Below, piece after piece: positions 17,071 through 25,038 of a DNA stretch of 64,000 nucleotides. A program made the position numbers and the translations under genes. Source of the DNA: Hymenobacter sp. BT730 (GTDB lineage: Bacteria; Bacteroidota; Bacteroidia; Cytophagales; Hymenobacteraceae); the NCBI RefSeq assembly GCF_030542105.1, contig NZ_JAUOFB010000007.1, positions 95,698 through 159,697 on the forward strand, read 5' to 3'. Below the pieces are notes generated by a model. That model saw nothing but the letters and a program-made list of their open reading frames with translations. It had not been told where the DNA came from and did no database searches. Position 1 is the first letter of the stretch; the number at the start of each line of letters is the position of its first letter.

Positions 17071-17853
17071 TTAGCGACGGGCAACTACCTGTGGCGTAGT
17101 ACGCTCCAAAAACTGCGCCAGTAGGGCATTAAAAGCGTCTGGGCGTTCCATCATGGGTGCGTGGCAGCAATGATCCAGAAAGTGCAGCTCAGAATTAGGT
17201 AGCAGCCGGTGAAACTCATGCGCCACCTGAGGCGGCGTAATCGTATCATTCAGCCCCCAGATGAGCAGCGTGGGAACGGATATACGGCTTAAGTCCTTCC
17301 CCAGATTGTGCCGCTGCGCCGAGCGCGCAATGCTGATGATACGCAGGCACTTGGAATTGGAATTGGTGATGCTGAATACTTCATCTACCAACTCTTTAGT
17401 TGCTACGGTGGGGTCGTAGAAAGTATAGGCCACGCGCTCCTGCACAAAGGCGTAGTTGCCGCGCTTGGGGAAAGAGCCACCCATAGAGTCCTCGAACAGG
17501 CCACTGCTGCCGGTGAGCACCAGGCGGCTTACCTGTTGTGCGTTATGCAGGGTATACACCAAAGCAATATGCCCGCCTAGGGAGTTTCCCAGCACGGTGT
17601 AGGGGCCAGGAAGCTGCACGGCCGCCACAAAGTCTTCCACAAAGTTGACTAGGCCCGGTACACCGGCCTTCAGCAGGGGCATATCGTAGATTGGCAGCAG
17701 CGGAATGACCACGCGGTAGTTCGGGCGGAAGGTTTCTACTACGTCTTCCCAGTTGCTGAGGGCCCCAAATAAGCCATGCAGCAACAGGAGCACGTCGCCG
17801 CTTCCCTCGTCTACATACTGAAAGCCGTTATGTTCCTTAATTTGAAGTTCCAT
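17071..17853 (-). CDS. Alpha/beta-fold hydrolase
   Basis: 260 residues from the ATG at 17853; an in-frame extension upstream would lie inside pabA. The oxyanion segment is LLLLHGLFGALSNW (~22-35), the nucleophile is S91 in GNSLGGHIAL, the likely acid is the Asp of WGLNDTITPP, and the base is the His of CCHAPMMERPDAF. Substrate unknown; the fold covers esterases, lactonases and C-C hydrolases. It overlaps the 3' end of the amidotransferase gene by 17 bases and so is translationally coupled to it. Confidence 0.85.
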   Translation of the reverse strand: MELQIKEHNGFQYVDEGSGDVLLLLHGLFGALSNWEDVVETFRPNYRVVIPLLPIYDMPLLKAGVPGLVNFVEDFVAAVQLPGPYTVLGNSLGGHIALVYTLHNAQQVSRLVLTGSSGLFEDSMGGSFPKRGNYAFVQERVAYTFYDPTVATKELVDEVFSITNSNSKCLRIISIARSAQRHNLGKDLSRISVPTLLIWGLNDTITPPQVAHEFHRLLPNSELHFLDHCCHAPMMERPDAFNALLAQFLERTTPQVVARR

Positions 17854-18532
17854 CGGTTGAGGGAGCCGGTGCGGAGTGCGCACCGGTCTTTGCAATGATA
17901 CAACACTTGACCCAATTGCGTAACAGCGCCAGCCCATGGGTCGTGAGCAGGGCTTCAGGATGAAATTGCACGCCGTACAGCGGCAGCGTGCGGTGCCGGA
18001 GCGCCATTACTTCGGCATGCGCATCGGCAGTAAACGCCAAAGGCAGCAAGGTATCCGGTAACGACTGCAGGCCCAACGAATGGTACCGGGTAACTGGTAT
18101 GCGCGCCGGCAGGCCTGCAAAGAGCGGATCGGTCAGCTCCACATCAATATCCGAAACCTTGCCGTGCATGGGGCGGCTTGCCCGTGTGAGGGCGGCTCCG
18201 AAAAACTGCCCCAGCGCCTGGTGCCCCAGGCAAACGCCCAATATCGGTACCTGCTGATGGTAGGCCGCTATTACTTCTAATAGAATACCCGCCGACTCCG
18301 GAGTTCCCGGTCCCGGCGACAATACCAACCCATCAAACCGATGCTTCGCCAGTTCCGTCAGCGGCACATCGTTGCGCAGTACTTGCACGGTGGCGCCTAG
18401 CTGCTGCAGGTAGTCCAGCAGGTTATAGGTGAAGGAGTCAAAGTTATCGAGCAGCAGCAGACGCAGTGGTTCCTGCGCAGCTTGGGAGGCTAGCGACGGA
18501 AGGTTTGCGTTTGAAGCGGCAGGTTGATTCAC
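17837..18532 (-). CDS. pabA: Class I glutamine amidotransferase subunit of anthranilate/aminodeoxychorismate synthase
   Basis: 231 residues from a GTG at 18532 (no ATG is available upstream in frame). It releases ammonia from glutamine for the partner TrpE or PabB subunit acting on chorismate. Motifs: LLLDNFDSFTYNLLDYL at the fold start (~26-42), LSPGPGTPE, nucleophile C101 in ILGVCLGHQALG, and H191/E193 in GVQFHPEALLT. The first ~22 and the last ~20 residues are Ala/Ser-rich extensions beyond the usual ~190-residue domain. No chorismate-binding partner lies nearby, so PabA and TrpG cannot be separated; it may serve both pathways. Confidence 0.85.
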   Translation of the reverse strand: MNQPAASNANLPSLASQAAQEPLRLLLLDNFDSFTYNLLDYLQQLGATVQVLRNDVPLTELAKHRFDGLVLSPGPGTPESAGILLEVIAAYHQQVPILGVCLGHQALGQFFGAALTRASRPMHGKVSDIDVELTDPLFAGLPARIPVTRYHSLGLQSLPDTLLPLAFTADAHAEVMALRHRTLPLYGVQFHPEALLTTHGLALLRNWVKCCIIAKTGAHSAPAPSTDGTSN

Positions 18533-18583
18533 TAATATAAAGTCGGCAGCAGTTATGCAGGCCGATATGCTGGGAGCATAACC

Positions 18584-19105
18584 CTAAAATACGCCCCGCA
18601 GTTTCTCCAGCAGGGTACCGGCAAAGGGCATCACAAAACCCATCACCTGCAGAGCAAAAGGCGTGGCCTGGCGCACCAGCGGCAATACCTGGGACTGTGC
18701 CACCATATCCGGCGACAACAGCTGCAGGCCGGCCATACCCACACCATGCAGCAGCAGGCTTAGACCCAGCACCCATTTTACCACGCCGGCCGCACCACCT
18801 AAGGCATTATCGAGCACGCCCAGTGGCGTGAGGTGCACGGCAGTTTTGAGGAAGGTACCCAACAAATGCACGCCCCACACAATCAGCACAAACACCAGCA
18901 GGAACGATACGAAAGGTAGAAACCCGAAGGCCTCGCCCACATAATGCCGCACCAGCGGAATGGCATCATGTAGGAGCATTAGTCCACCAATAGCGCCCAA
19001 AATGAAGGCCAGCAGCGAGGCTACCTCCAGCACTAGGCCGCGGCGGAAGCCCTTCACGGCACCAATACCCAACGGAATCAGCAGCAGAATATCAAACCCA
19101 GACAT
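18584..19105 (-). CDS. cvpA: CvpA family inner-membrane protein
   Basis: 173 residues from the ATG at 19105; the 25 extra codons upstream look non-coding. The start, MSGFDILLLIPLGIGAVKGF, followed by RRGLVLEV, is the family hallmark. Four hydrophobic helices (~3-20, 27-48, 63-83, 100-125) are followed by a short amphipathic end. CvpA was found through colicin V production; in other bacteria it affects envelope homeostasis and biofilm, and its direct activity is unknown. It is followed on the same strand by pabA after 51 bases. Confidence 0.85.
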   Translation of the reverse strand: MSGFDILLLIPLGIGAVKGFRRGLVLEVASLLAFILGAIGGLMLLHDAIPLVRHYVGEAFGFLPFVSFLLVFVLIVWGVHLLGTFLKTAVHLTPLGVLDNALGGAAGVVKWVLGLSLLLHGVGMAGLQLLSPDMVAQSQVLPLVRQATPFALQVMGFVMPFAGTLLEKLRGVF

Positions 19106-19183
19106 TAGTTGTAGGGAGCTAGGAAGCAGAAGTAAGGAGCAGCAAATAAAGCATTGGCTACTCCTGACTTCCGGCTTCACTAC

Positions 19184-19645
19184 TTACACATTGGTGTTGT
19201 TGAGCAGGTTGCTTACTACCTGCGAAATCATCCTGCCATCGGCCTGGCCGGAAAGCTCGCGGGCGGCTACGCCCATTACTTTGCCCAGATCAGAAGGGCC
19301 GGTAGCGCCTACGCGCTGAATGATTTCCACCAGCCGCTCTACCAGATCAGCCTCGGAAAGCTGCTGGGGCAGGTACTCCTCAATAATAGCCAGCTCGGCC
19401 AGCTCAATTTCTTCCAGATCGGAGCGAAACTGCTTCTGGTAGGTTTCAGCGGCTTCGCGGCGCTGCTTGGCGGCTTTGTTCAGTAGCTTCAGTTCGGCAT
19501 CTTCTGTAATGGTGCCGTGCTGGCCTTCTGCCGTTTCGGCCAGCAGAATCTGGGATTTGATGCTGCGCAGGGCCGTAAGGCGTACTTTGTCTTTGGCCAG
19601 CATGGCCTTTTTAATATCAGCGTCGATGATTTCTTTCAGAGCCAT
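19184..19645 (-). CDS. GatB/YqeY domain protein
   Basis: 153 residues, a stand-alone YqeY domain. The start MALKEIIDADIKKAMLAKDK and the motif EEYLPQQLSEADLVERL (~100-117), then GKVMGVAARELSGQADG, match the tRNA-binding tail domain of the GatB amidotransferase subunit. Free-standing YqeY proteins are widespread; a role in handling mischarged tRNA is suspected but not proven. It lies 78 bases upstream of cvpA on the same strand. Confidence 0.9.
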   Translation of the reverse strand: MALKEIIDADIKKAMLAKDKVRLTALRSIKSQILLAETAEGQHGTITEDAELKLLNKAAKQRREAAETYQKQFRSDLEEIELAELAIIEEYLPQQLSEADLVERLVEIIQRVGATGPSDLGKVMGVAARELSGQADGRMISQVVSNLLNNTNV

Positions 19646-19732
19646 AGGTCAGGGAAAATAAGAAGATGAAAACGCCCGGAAGAAGCCGGGCAGCAGACAA
19701 GGGCAAAATCAACGGCTCCCACGATTTCCGCG

Positions 19733-19740
19733 TACTTTTG
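19733..19740 (+). promoter_or_regulatory. Predicted promoter -7 element for pdxJ
   Basis: TACTTTTG, a perfect TAnnTTTG, 41 bases before the pdxJ start in the divergent yqeY-pdxJ gap. No clear -33 TTG. Confidence 0.5.
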
Positions 19741-19781
19741 GGGTAGCCCGGAGGCCCGGGAACCTGATTTGGCCTTGTAGA

Positions 19782-20495
19782 ATGACGAAACTAAGCGTAA
19801 ACATAAATAAAATAGCCACGCTGCGGAATGCGCGCGGCCACAACCGTCCCGATTTGCTGCAGGTAGCCCGTGACTGTGAGCGGTTTGGCGCGCAGGGCAT
19901 CACGGTGCATCCGCGCCCCGATGAGCGCCACATTCGCTACCAGGACGTGCGCGACCTGAAACGGGTAGTAACCACCGAGCTGAATGTAGAAGGCAACCCC
20001 ACGCCGGACTTTCTCGCCTTGGTACGAGAAGTGCGCCCCGAGCAGGTAACCCTAGTGCCGGATGCGCCCGATGCCATTACTTCCAACGCCGGCTGGAACA
20101 CGGTAGAACATCTGGTGTACCTCATGGGCGTAGTGCAGGAGCTGAAATCTATCGGCTGCCGGGTGAGCATCTTCCTCGACCCCGACCCAGCCATGGTGAA
20201 AGCCGCCGTGGGCACCGGCACCGACCGGATTGAGTTCTACACCGAAGCCTACGCCACCGGCTACCATACCAACCGCGAAGCTGCCGTAGCGCCTTACCGC
20301 TTGGCCGCCACTATGGCCCAAGAGCTGGGTTTGGGCCTGAACGCCGGACACGACCTAGACCTGGATAACCTGGCCTACCTGAAACAGGAGCTGCCCGGCC
20401 TGGCCGAGGTCAGCATTGGGCACGCGCTGATTTGTGACGCGCTTTATCTGGGACTGGAAAACACCATTCAGCTATACCGGCGCCAGCTGGTGTAA
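19782..20495 (+). CDS. pdxJ: Pyridoxine 5'-phosphate synthase PdxJ
   Basis: 237 residues, the usual length. It condenses 1-deoxyxylulose 5-phosphate with 3-amino-2-oxopropyl phosphate to form pyridoxine 5'-phosphate in the DXP-dependent vitamin B6 route. Motifs: [16 protein letters not shown] at the start, [18 protein letters not shown] (~39-56, with the active-site His and Arg residues), and the C-terminal [15 protein letters not shown] (~185-199). It is a TIM barrel. mnmH follows after 31 bases; a functional link between B6 and selenium tRNA modification is not evident. Confidence 0.96.
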   Translation: MTKLSVNINKIATLRNARGHNRPDLLQVARDCERFGAQGITVHPRPDERHIRYQDVRDLKRVVTTELNVEGNPTPDFLALVREVRPEQVTLVPDAPDAITSNAGWNTVEHLVYLMGVVQELKSIGCRVSIFLDPDPAMVKAAVGTGTDRIEFYTEAYATGYHTNREAAVAPYRLAATMAQELGLGLNAGHDLDLDNLAYLKQELPGLAEVSIGHALICDALYLGLENTIQLYRRQLV

Positions 20496-20526
20496 CTTGC
20501 AGTCTGCCCCGCTCCTACCCTGCCTT

Positions 20527-21600
20527 ATGCCTCGTATTCCGCTTACTGATTTTCTCTCCGGCCCCACGCACGCGCCCATTCTGGACGTGCGCGCCCCGCT
20601 GGAGTACGCCCACGGCCATATTCCGGGTGCCCTCAATCTGCCTTTGTTTTCCAATGAAGAGCGGGCACGCATAGGCACTACCTACAAGCAGGTAAGCCAG
20701 GAAAAAGCGGTGCTGCAGGGCCTCGATTTTTTTGGCCCAAACATGAGCAATATGGTAAGGCAGGCCCAAAAGCTGGCTCCCAACAAAGAAGTGCGGCTGC
20801 ATTGCTGGCGCGGCGGTATGCGGAGCGGCGCGGTGCAGTGGCTGCTGGAACTGGCGGGCTTTCGAGTGCATCTGCTCGATAAAGGCTACAAAGACTACCG
20901 CCGCTGGGTGCTGGAGCAGTTTTCTCAGCCCCTACCATTGTTGGTGCTGGGCGGCCTCACGGGTTCCGGCAAAACCGATGTGCTGCACGTGCTAGCTCAT
21001 CGGGGCGAAACCATTATTGATCTGGAAGCCCTAGCCCATCACAAAGGCTCGTCGTTTGGCGGCATTGGCATGGAAGCCCAGCCCACCCCCGAGCAGTTTG
21101 AGAACAACCTGGCCGGCGCCCTTTCCCGCACCCCCCTCGATAACCTGATTTGGGTAGAAGACGAAAGCCTGATGATAGGCAGCGTACATCTGCCCAAGCC
21201 TCTCTACGAGCAAATGCACCGCACCCCCCTGATCGTATTGGAAGTGCCCCGCCCCATGCGCACCCGCAAGCTGGCGGAGGAATATTGTCAAGCTGACCCG
21301 GAACTGCTGAAAGCCGCTATCCAGCGCATCAGCAAGCGTCTGGGTGGCCTGGCCACCCAGGAAGCCCTGGCCGCTATTGATGCCGGTGACATGGAGAAGA
21401 TGGTAGACATTGCCCTTACCTATTACGACAAAGCGTACCGCTACGCCCTGGCAGCCCGCACCGGTACCCAGCTGATTCAGGTACCTTCTGAAACCTGTGA
21501 CCCGGTGGAAAATGCCGGCCGCGTGATGGCTGCCCTCCGCCGCGAAGGCATCAGCAATTTACCGGCTACCATGAGCCTGCCCGATACGGACGTTGCGTAA
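20527..21600 (+). CDS. mnmH: tRNA 2-selenouridine synthase
   Basis: 357 residues from the ATG at 20527; this gives the family start and keeps the gene clear of pdxJ. An N-terminal rhodanese domain (~8-130) carries the active Cys 93 in LHCWRGGMRS, matching C97 of the E. coli enzyme (also called SelU/YbbB). A P-loop domain follows, with GLTGSGKT at 143-150, which binds the geranyl diphosphate or nucleotide-related group. It replaces sulfur by selenium in 5-substituted 2-thiouridine at position 34 of Lys, Glu and Gln tRNAs, using selenophosphate. selD, which makes selenophosphate, follows directly. Confidence 0.95.
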   Translation: MPRIPLTDFLSGPTHAPILDVRAPLEYAHGHIPGALNLPLFSNEERARIGTTYKQVSQEKAVLQGLDFFGPNMSNMVRQAQKLAPNKEVRLHCWRGGMRSGAVQWLLELAGFRVHLLDKGYKDYRRWVLEQFSQPLPLLVLGGLTGSGKTDVLHVLAHRGETIIDLEALAHHKGSSFGGIGMEAQPTPEQFENNLAGALSRTPLDNLIWVEDESLMIGSVHLPKPLYEQMHRTPLIVLEVPRPMRTRKLAEEYCQADPELLKAAIQRISKRLGGLATQEALAAIDAGDMEKMVDIALTYYDKAYRYALAARTGTQLIQVPSETCDPVENAGRVMAALRREGISNLPATMSLPDTDVA

Positions 21601-21644
21601 TCTAGCTGATTACTGGCCCCTCCCCTTTTTGCTATTTCTGCCTT

Positions 21645-22709
21645 ATGACTCCTGAAAACGCCACCGCCACCGTCGACGCTATCCGCCTGACCCAATACAG
21701 CCACGGAGCCGGCTGCGGCTGCAAAATCGCGCCCAAAGTCCTCGACCAGATCCTGCACACCAGCATTGCCCAGCCCCACGATGACAAGCTGCTGGTCGGC
21801 AACAGCTCCCGCGACGATGCGGCCGTGTACGACATCGGCAACGGGCAGGCACTGATTAGTACCACTGACTTCTTCATGCCCATCGTAGACGACGCCTACG
21901 ATTTTGGGCGCATAGCCTCCGCCAACGCCATTTCCGATGTGTACGCCATGGGCGGCCGCCCCGTGCTGGCTATTGCCGTGCTGGGCTGGCCCATTGATAA
22001 GCTGGCGCCGGAAGTAGCCCGCCGCGTGATTGAAGGCAGCCGCAGCATTTGCCTGGAGGCCGGCATTCCGCTGGCCGGCGGCCACAGCATCGACTCGCCC
22101 GAGCCCATCTTCGGACTGGCCGTCACGGGCATGCTCGACATCAAAAACCTGAAGCGCAACGACACCGCCACCGCCGGCTGCGAGTTGTTCCTGACCAAGC
22201 CCCTGGGCGTGGGCATGCTGACCACGGCCCAGAAGCGCGGCATTCTGCGCCCCGAGCACGAGCAGATTGCTCCTCAAAGCATGATGCACCTCAACAAAAT
22301 TGGGGAAGATCTGGGCAAGCTCTCGGCAGTAACGGCCATGACGGATGTAACCGGTTTCGGCCTGCTGGGCCACCTGAGCGAAGTATGTGAAGGCAGCAAC
22401 CTGACGGCGGAAATTGATTTCAGCAAAGTACCCCTGATTCGGGAGGCCGAGGAATACCGGGCCCAGAAGTCTATTCCGGGTGGCACGGTGCGTAACTGGG
22501 ACAGCTACGGCCACAAAGTAGGCCCCATCACCGACGAGCAGCGCAACTGGCTCTGCGACCCGCAAACGTCCGGGGGCCTCTTGGTTTGCGTAGCGCCGGA
22601 AGGCCGCGCGGCCGTGCAGGAAGTATTTGCCCGCCACGGGTTGCAGCTGGAAGCCTTCGGTGCACTCCGTCCTCACACGGCCGAGGAGCCCTGGATTTTG
22701 GTGCGCTAA
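21645..22709 (+). CDS. selD: Selenide, water dikinase (selenophosphate synthetase)
   Basis: 354 residues. It makes selenophosphate from selenide and ATP. The active-site stretch [16 protein letters not shown] (~18-33) has Cys 24 and Lys 27, matching C17 and K20 of E. coli SelD, so this is a Cys and not a selenocysteine form. Further family motifs: [21 protein letters not shown], the metal-binding Asp cluster, [19 protein letters not shown], and [14 protein letters not shown]. It lies 44 bases after mnmH and probably shares its transcript. No selA, selB or selC lies in the window, so the only selenium use visible here is tRNA modification. Confidence 0.96.
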   Translation: MTPENATATVDAIRLTQYSHGAGCGCKIAPKVLDQILHTSIAQPHDDKLLVGNSSRDDAAVYDIGNGQALISTTDFFMPIVDDAYDFGRIASANAISDVYAMGGRPVLAIAVLGWPIDKLAPEVARRVIEGSRSICLEAGIPLAGGHSIDSPEPIFGLAVTGMLDIKNLKRNDTATAGCELFLTKPLGVGMLTTAQKRGILRPEHEQIAPQSMMHLNKIGEDLGKLSAVTAMTDVTGFGLLGHLSEVCEGSNLTAEIDFSKVPLIREAEEYRAQKSIPGGTVRNWDSYGHKVGPITDEQRNWLCDPQTSGGLLVCVAPEGRAAVQEVFARHGLQLEAFGALRPHTAEEPWILVR

Positions 22710-22712
22710 CGG

Positions 22713-23306
22713 GTGAAGCTTTTTCCTCTTCTGCGCCAGCTTATGGAAATAGGCATCGGGCTGGGGGCAGTGCTGTTGGCACTGCGCTTTGTTACGGGCC
22801 TGTTTAGCAAGCGGAGTCGGGTATACGGCCCCAATTTCACCCGGCAGCTGTACCTGTTATTCTGGCCGCTACTGTGTCTGGCGGTGGGCCTGCCTTTTCT
22901 GGCTTCCTTCTTTTTGATGGATAGCCTTTCCACTTTTGAGCTGGTACTGCTGTTGGCCCTGGCGGCGGTAGTGCTTGGCTTTTCCGTGCCGGCGCTGGTA
23001 TTGCATATCCAGTACTATCTACGGAATCAGCAGACTAGGTTGGTTTTCGACCCTAAGCAGAATGTGCTGGAGATATATGAGCACGGTGCCCGCCTGGCTT
23101 TCAGCCGCCAGGATATAGTGCGCGTGGAGCGGGTGACGTGTGCGTCCAAACGTATGTTCTGGAGCAACTACGATTTTATCCGGCTGCACTTCCTGCAGGG
23201 CCCGCCCATTACGCTCACCTCCCTCCTACTGAACCTGGAGCCGGTGGCAGAATTTCTGCGCAATACTCATCTGGAGAAGCGCACCCGCTGGATATGCTTT
23301 GCGTAG
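22713..23306 (+). CDS. Membrane protein with PH-like domain, function unknown
   Basis: 197 residues from a GTG at 22713, 3 bases after selD; an ATG at 22743 would remove 10 residues and is a fair alternative. I do not recognise a named family. Three hydrophobic helices (~12-28, 44-66, 75-97) are followed by a soluble C-terminal part (~100-197) that reads like a bacterial PH/YcxB-like domain: RLVFDPKQNVLEIYEHG, then a strand with RQDIVRVERV, and the FIRLHFLQGPPITLTSLLL end. Close spacing to selD suggests co-transcription without proving a shared job. Confidence 0.68.
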   Translation: MKLFPLLRQLMEIGIGLGAVLLALRFVTGLFSKRSRVYGPNFTRQLYLLFWPLLCLAVGLPFLASFFLMDSLSTFELVLLLALAAVVLGFSVPALVLHIQYYLRNQQTRLVFDPKQNVLEIYEHGARLAFSRQDIVRVERVTCASKRMFWSNYDFIRLHFLQGPPITLTSLLLNLEPVAEFLRNTHLEKRTRWICFA

Positions 23307-23372
23307 TACCCCGACGGTAGCACTGCCTTCCGGCGGCACGCTATTTCCTGCTTTCGCATCTTTGTACCCATT

Positions 23373-24152
23373 ATGCTGCAACTTCATTACCGCGAAATGG
23401 GCCAGGGCACGCCGCTGGTCATTCTGCACGGCCTGTTTGGCACCCTGGATAACTGGCAAACCCTGGCCCGCCGCTGGGCCGAGGCCGGGCACCGCGTTAT
23501 CGTAGTAGACCTCCGCAACCACGGCCGCTCGCCCCACACCCCGGAGCACAGCTACGAGCTGATGAGCCAGGACGTGCTGGGCTTGTTCGACCAACTGCAG
23601 TTGGGCCCCGATACCACGCTGCTGGGCCATAGCATGGGCGGCAAAGTAGCCATGCGTTTCGCCCTGGACCACCCCGACCGGCTCGCCAAGTTGGTGGTAG
23701 TAGATATTGCGCCGCGCCTTTCGGACATGAACCATCAGGACGACATCATCACTGGCCTGAACTCCCTGCCCCTCGCCACCCTGCAAAGCCGCCAGGAAGC
23801 TGATACTGCCCTGGCCCAGTACATTCCCCAGCCTGATGTACGCCAGTTCCTGCTCAAAAATCTGTACCGCCGCGAGGACAACACGTTTGCCTGGCGGCAG
23901 AACCTGGAGGTGCTAACCGCGCAAATGCCGGCCGTGGGGGCTGAAATCAGCAGCACGCAGCCCTTCCTGAAGCATGCCCTGTTTATCCGCGGTGGCCGGT
24001 CGAACTACATTTCCACCGAAGACAAGCTCTACGGCATTCCGGCGCTGTTCCCCAACTCCCAGGTAGAAACGATAGTAGACGCCGGCCACTGGGTACACGC
24101 CGAAAAGCCCGACGAAGTGTTTGCGCTGGTAAAAGCGTTTATCGAGCAGTAA
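23373..24152 (+). CDS. Alpha/beta-fold hydrolase, YbfF-like esterase
   Basis: 259 residues. Family motifs: LQLHYREMGQGTPLVILHGL at the start, LFGTLDNW, RVIVVDLRNHGRSPHT, the nucleophile Ser in LLGHSMGGKVAMRFA (~88-103), the acid in the DIAPRLSDMNHQ region or the later GGRSNYIS strand, and the catalytic His of VDAGHWVHAEKPDEV near the end. This matches the YbfF group of carboxylesterases and thioesterases acting on short acyl esters or acyl-CoA. A near-consensus -7 element (CATCTTTG, 23357-23364) suggests its own promoter. Confidence 0.85.
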   Translation: MLQLHYREMGQGTPLVILHGLFGTLDNWQTLARRWAEAGHRVIVVDLRNHGRSPHTPEHSYELMSQDVLGLFDQLQLGPDTTLLGHSMGGKVAMRFALDHPDRLAKLVVVDIAPRLSDMNHQDDIITGLNSLPLATLQSRQEADTALAQYIPQPDVRQFLLKNLYRREDNTFAWRQNLEVLTAQMPAVGAEISSTQPFLKHALFIRGGRSNYISTEDKLYGIPALFPNSQVETIVDAGHWVHAEKPDEVFALVKAFIEQ

Positions 24153-24175
24153 TCTGTCTCCCTTATTAATAATGT

Positions 24176-24271
24176 CATCCTGAGCTTTGCGAAGGACCTG
24201 CTCATCGCAGAACTACTAGCGTAACAACGACTCATGTTAACGTGAGCAGGTCCTTCGCAAAGCTCAGGATG
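24176..24271. repeat. Perfect 29-bp inverted repeat with 38-bp spacer
   Basis: The left arm (24176-24204) begins CATCCTGAGCTTTGCG and continues AAGGACCTGCTCA; its exact reverse complement is at 24243-24271. It is the only such element in the window and fills the gap between the esterase and the methyltransferase. CATCCTGAGC...GAAGGACCT elements are known as dispersed extragenic palindromes in several Bacteroidota and other genomes. It could also act as a transcript hairpin. Confidence 0.85.
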
Positions 24272-24310
24272 GCAACTGGTAGTTTAGTCACCACCCCAAC
24301 CCACCAATAC

Positions 24311-25018
24311 ATGCCTGGTACGCTCTACCTCATTCCCACTGTTTTAGCCGAGGACACGGCCACGCAGGTATTGCCGCCCCAGGTGGCCGAACGGGTAGTG
24401 GCGCTGTCGTATTTTCTGGTGGAGAATGCCCGTACGGCCCGGCGCTTTATTAAGCAGGTGGCGCCGCAGCACGTAATAGAGGAACTGCGCATTTCGGTGA
24501 TTGATAAAGACAGCTCCGAGGCGCAGATTCAGGCGGCGCTGAAGCTGGTGATGGCCGGGCAGGACGCAGGCGTGATTTCTGAGGCCGGCTGTCCCGGCAT
24601 TGCGGACCCCGGCGCGGAACTGGCCCGGGCAGCGCACCAGTTGGGTATCAAAGTAGTACCATTGGTAGGCCCGTCTTCCCTCCTATTAGCCCTAATGGCT
24701 TCCGGGATGAATGGACAAAGCTTTGCGTTTCACGGCTACTTGCCCATTGACCGCAGCCGGCGCAGTGCCACTATCAAGCAGCTGGAGCGCGTAGCCCTGG
24801 CCCAGAAGCAAACCCAGCTGTTTATTGAAACGCCCTACCGAAACATGCAAATGCTGGAGGATTTACTCACCCAGCTAACCGGCACTACCCGCCTCTGCAT
24901 CGCCGCCAACCTGACTGCGCCCAATGAGTTTGTACGTACCAATACCGTAGCCGGCTGGCGCAAAGCCGGGCTACCGGATATCCACAAGCAGCCGGCCGTA
25001 TTTCTGGTAGGAATGTAG
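24311..25018 (+). CDS. SAM-dependent methyltransferase, RsmI-like tetrapyrrole methylase fold
   Basis: 235 residues from the ATG at 24311; an in-frame ATG at 24242 lies inside the inverted repeat and is rejected. The start GTLYLIPTVLAEDTATQVLP, the motif GQDAGVISEAGCPGIADPGAELA (~84-106) and VVPLVGPSSLLLALMASGMNG (~114-134) are the cofactor-binding parts shared with RsmI (16S rRNA C1402 2'-O-methyltransferase). It is shorter than RsmI and diverges at the N-terminal and RNA-contact parts. This subgroup is widespread in Bacteroidota alongside a true RsmI, so its substrate is uncertain. Confidence 0.82.
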   Translation: MPGTLYLIPTVLAEDTATQVLPPQVAERVVALSYFLVENARTARRFIKQVAPQHVIEELRISVIDKDSSEAQIQAALKLVMAGQDAGVISEAGCPGIADPGAELARAAHQLGIKVVPLVGPSSLLLALMASGMNGQSFAFHGYLPIDRSRRSATIKQLERVALAQKQTQLFIETPYRNMQMLEDLLTQLTGTTRLCIAANLTAPNEFVRTNTVAGWRKAGLPDIHKQPAVFLVGM

Positions 25019-25038
25019 TCTGAAGGCAGCGCTAGGCG

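Noticed and set aside
19676..19691. GCCCGG/CCGGGC hairpin upstream of yqeY
   Set aside because: It lies upstream of the gene on its strand with only GTTTT behind it, and no gene ends into it. Too weak to call a terminator or attenuator.
19646..21644. Riboswitch ahead of pdxJ or selD
   Set aside because: The leader gaps are short (under 140 bases) and contain no conserved aptamer-like core that I can recognise.
24176..24271. Insertion sequence ends
   Set aside because: The inverted repeats enclose only 38 bases and no transposase, and no target-site duplication is clear.
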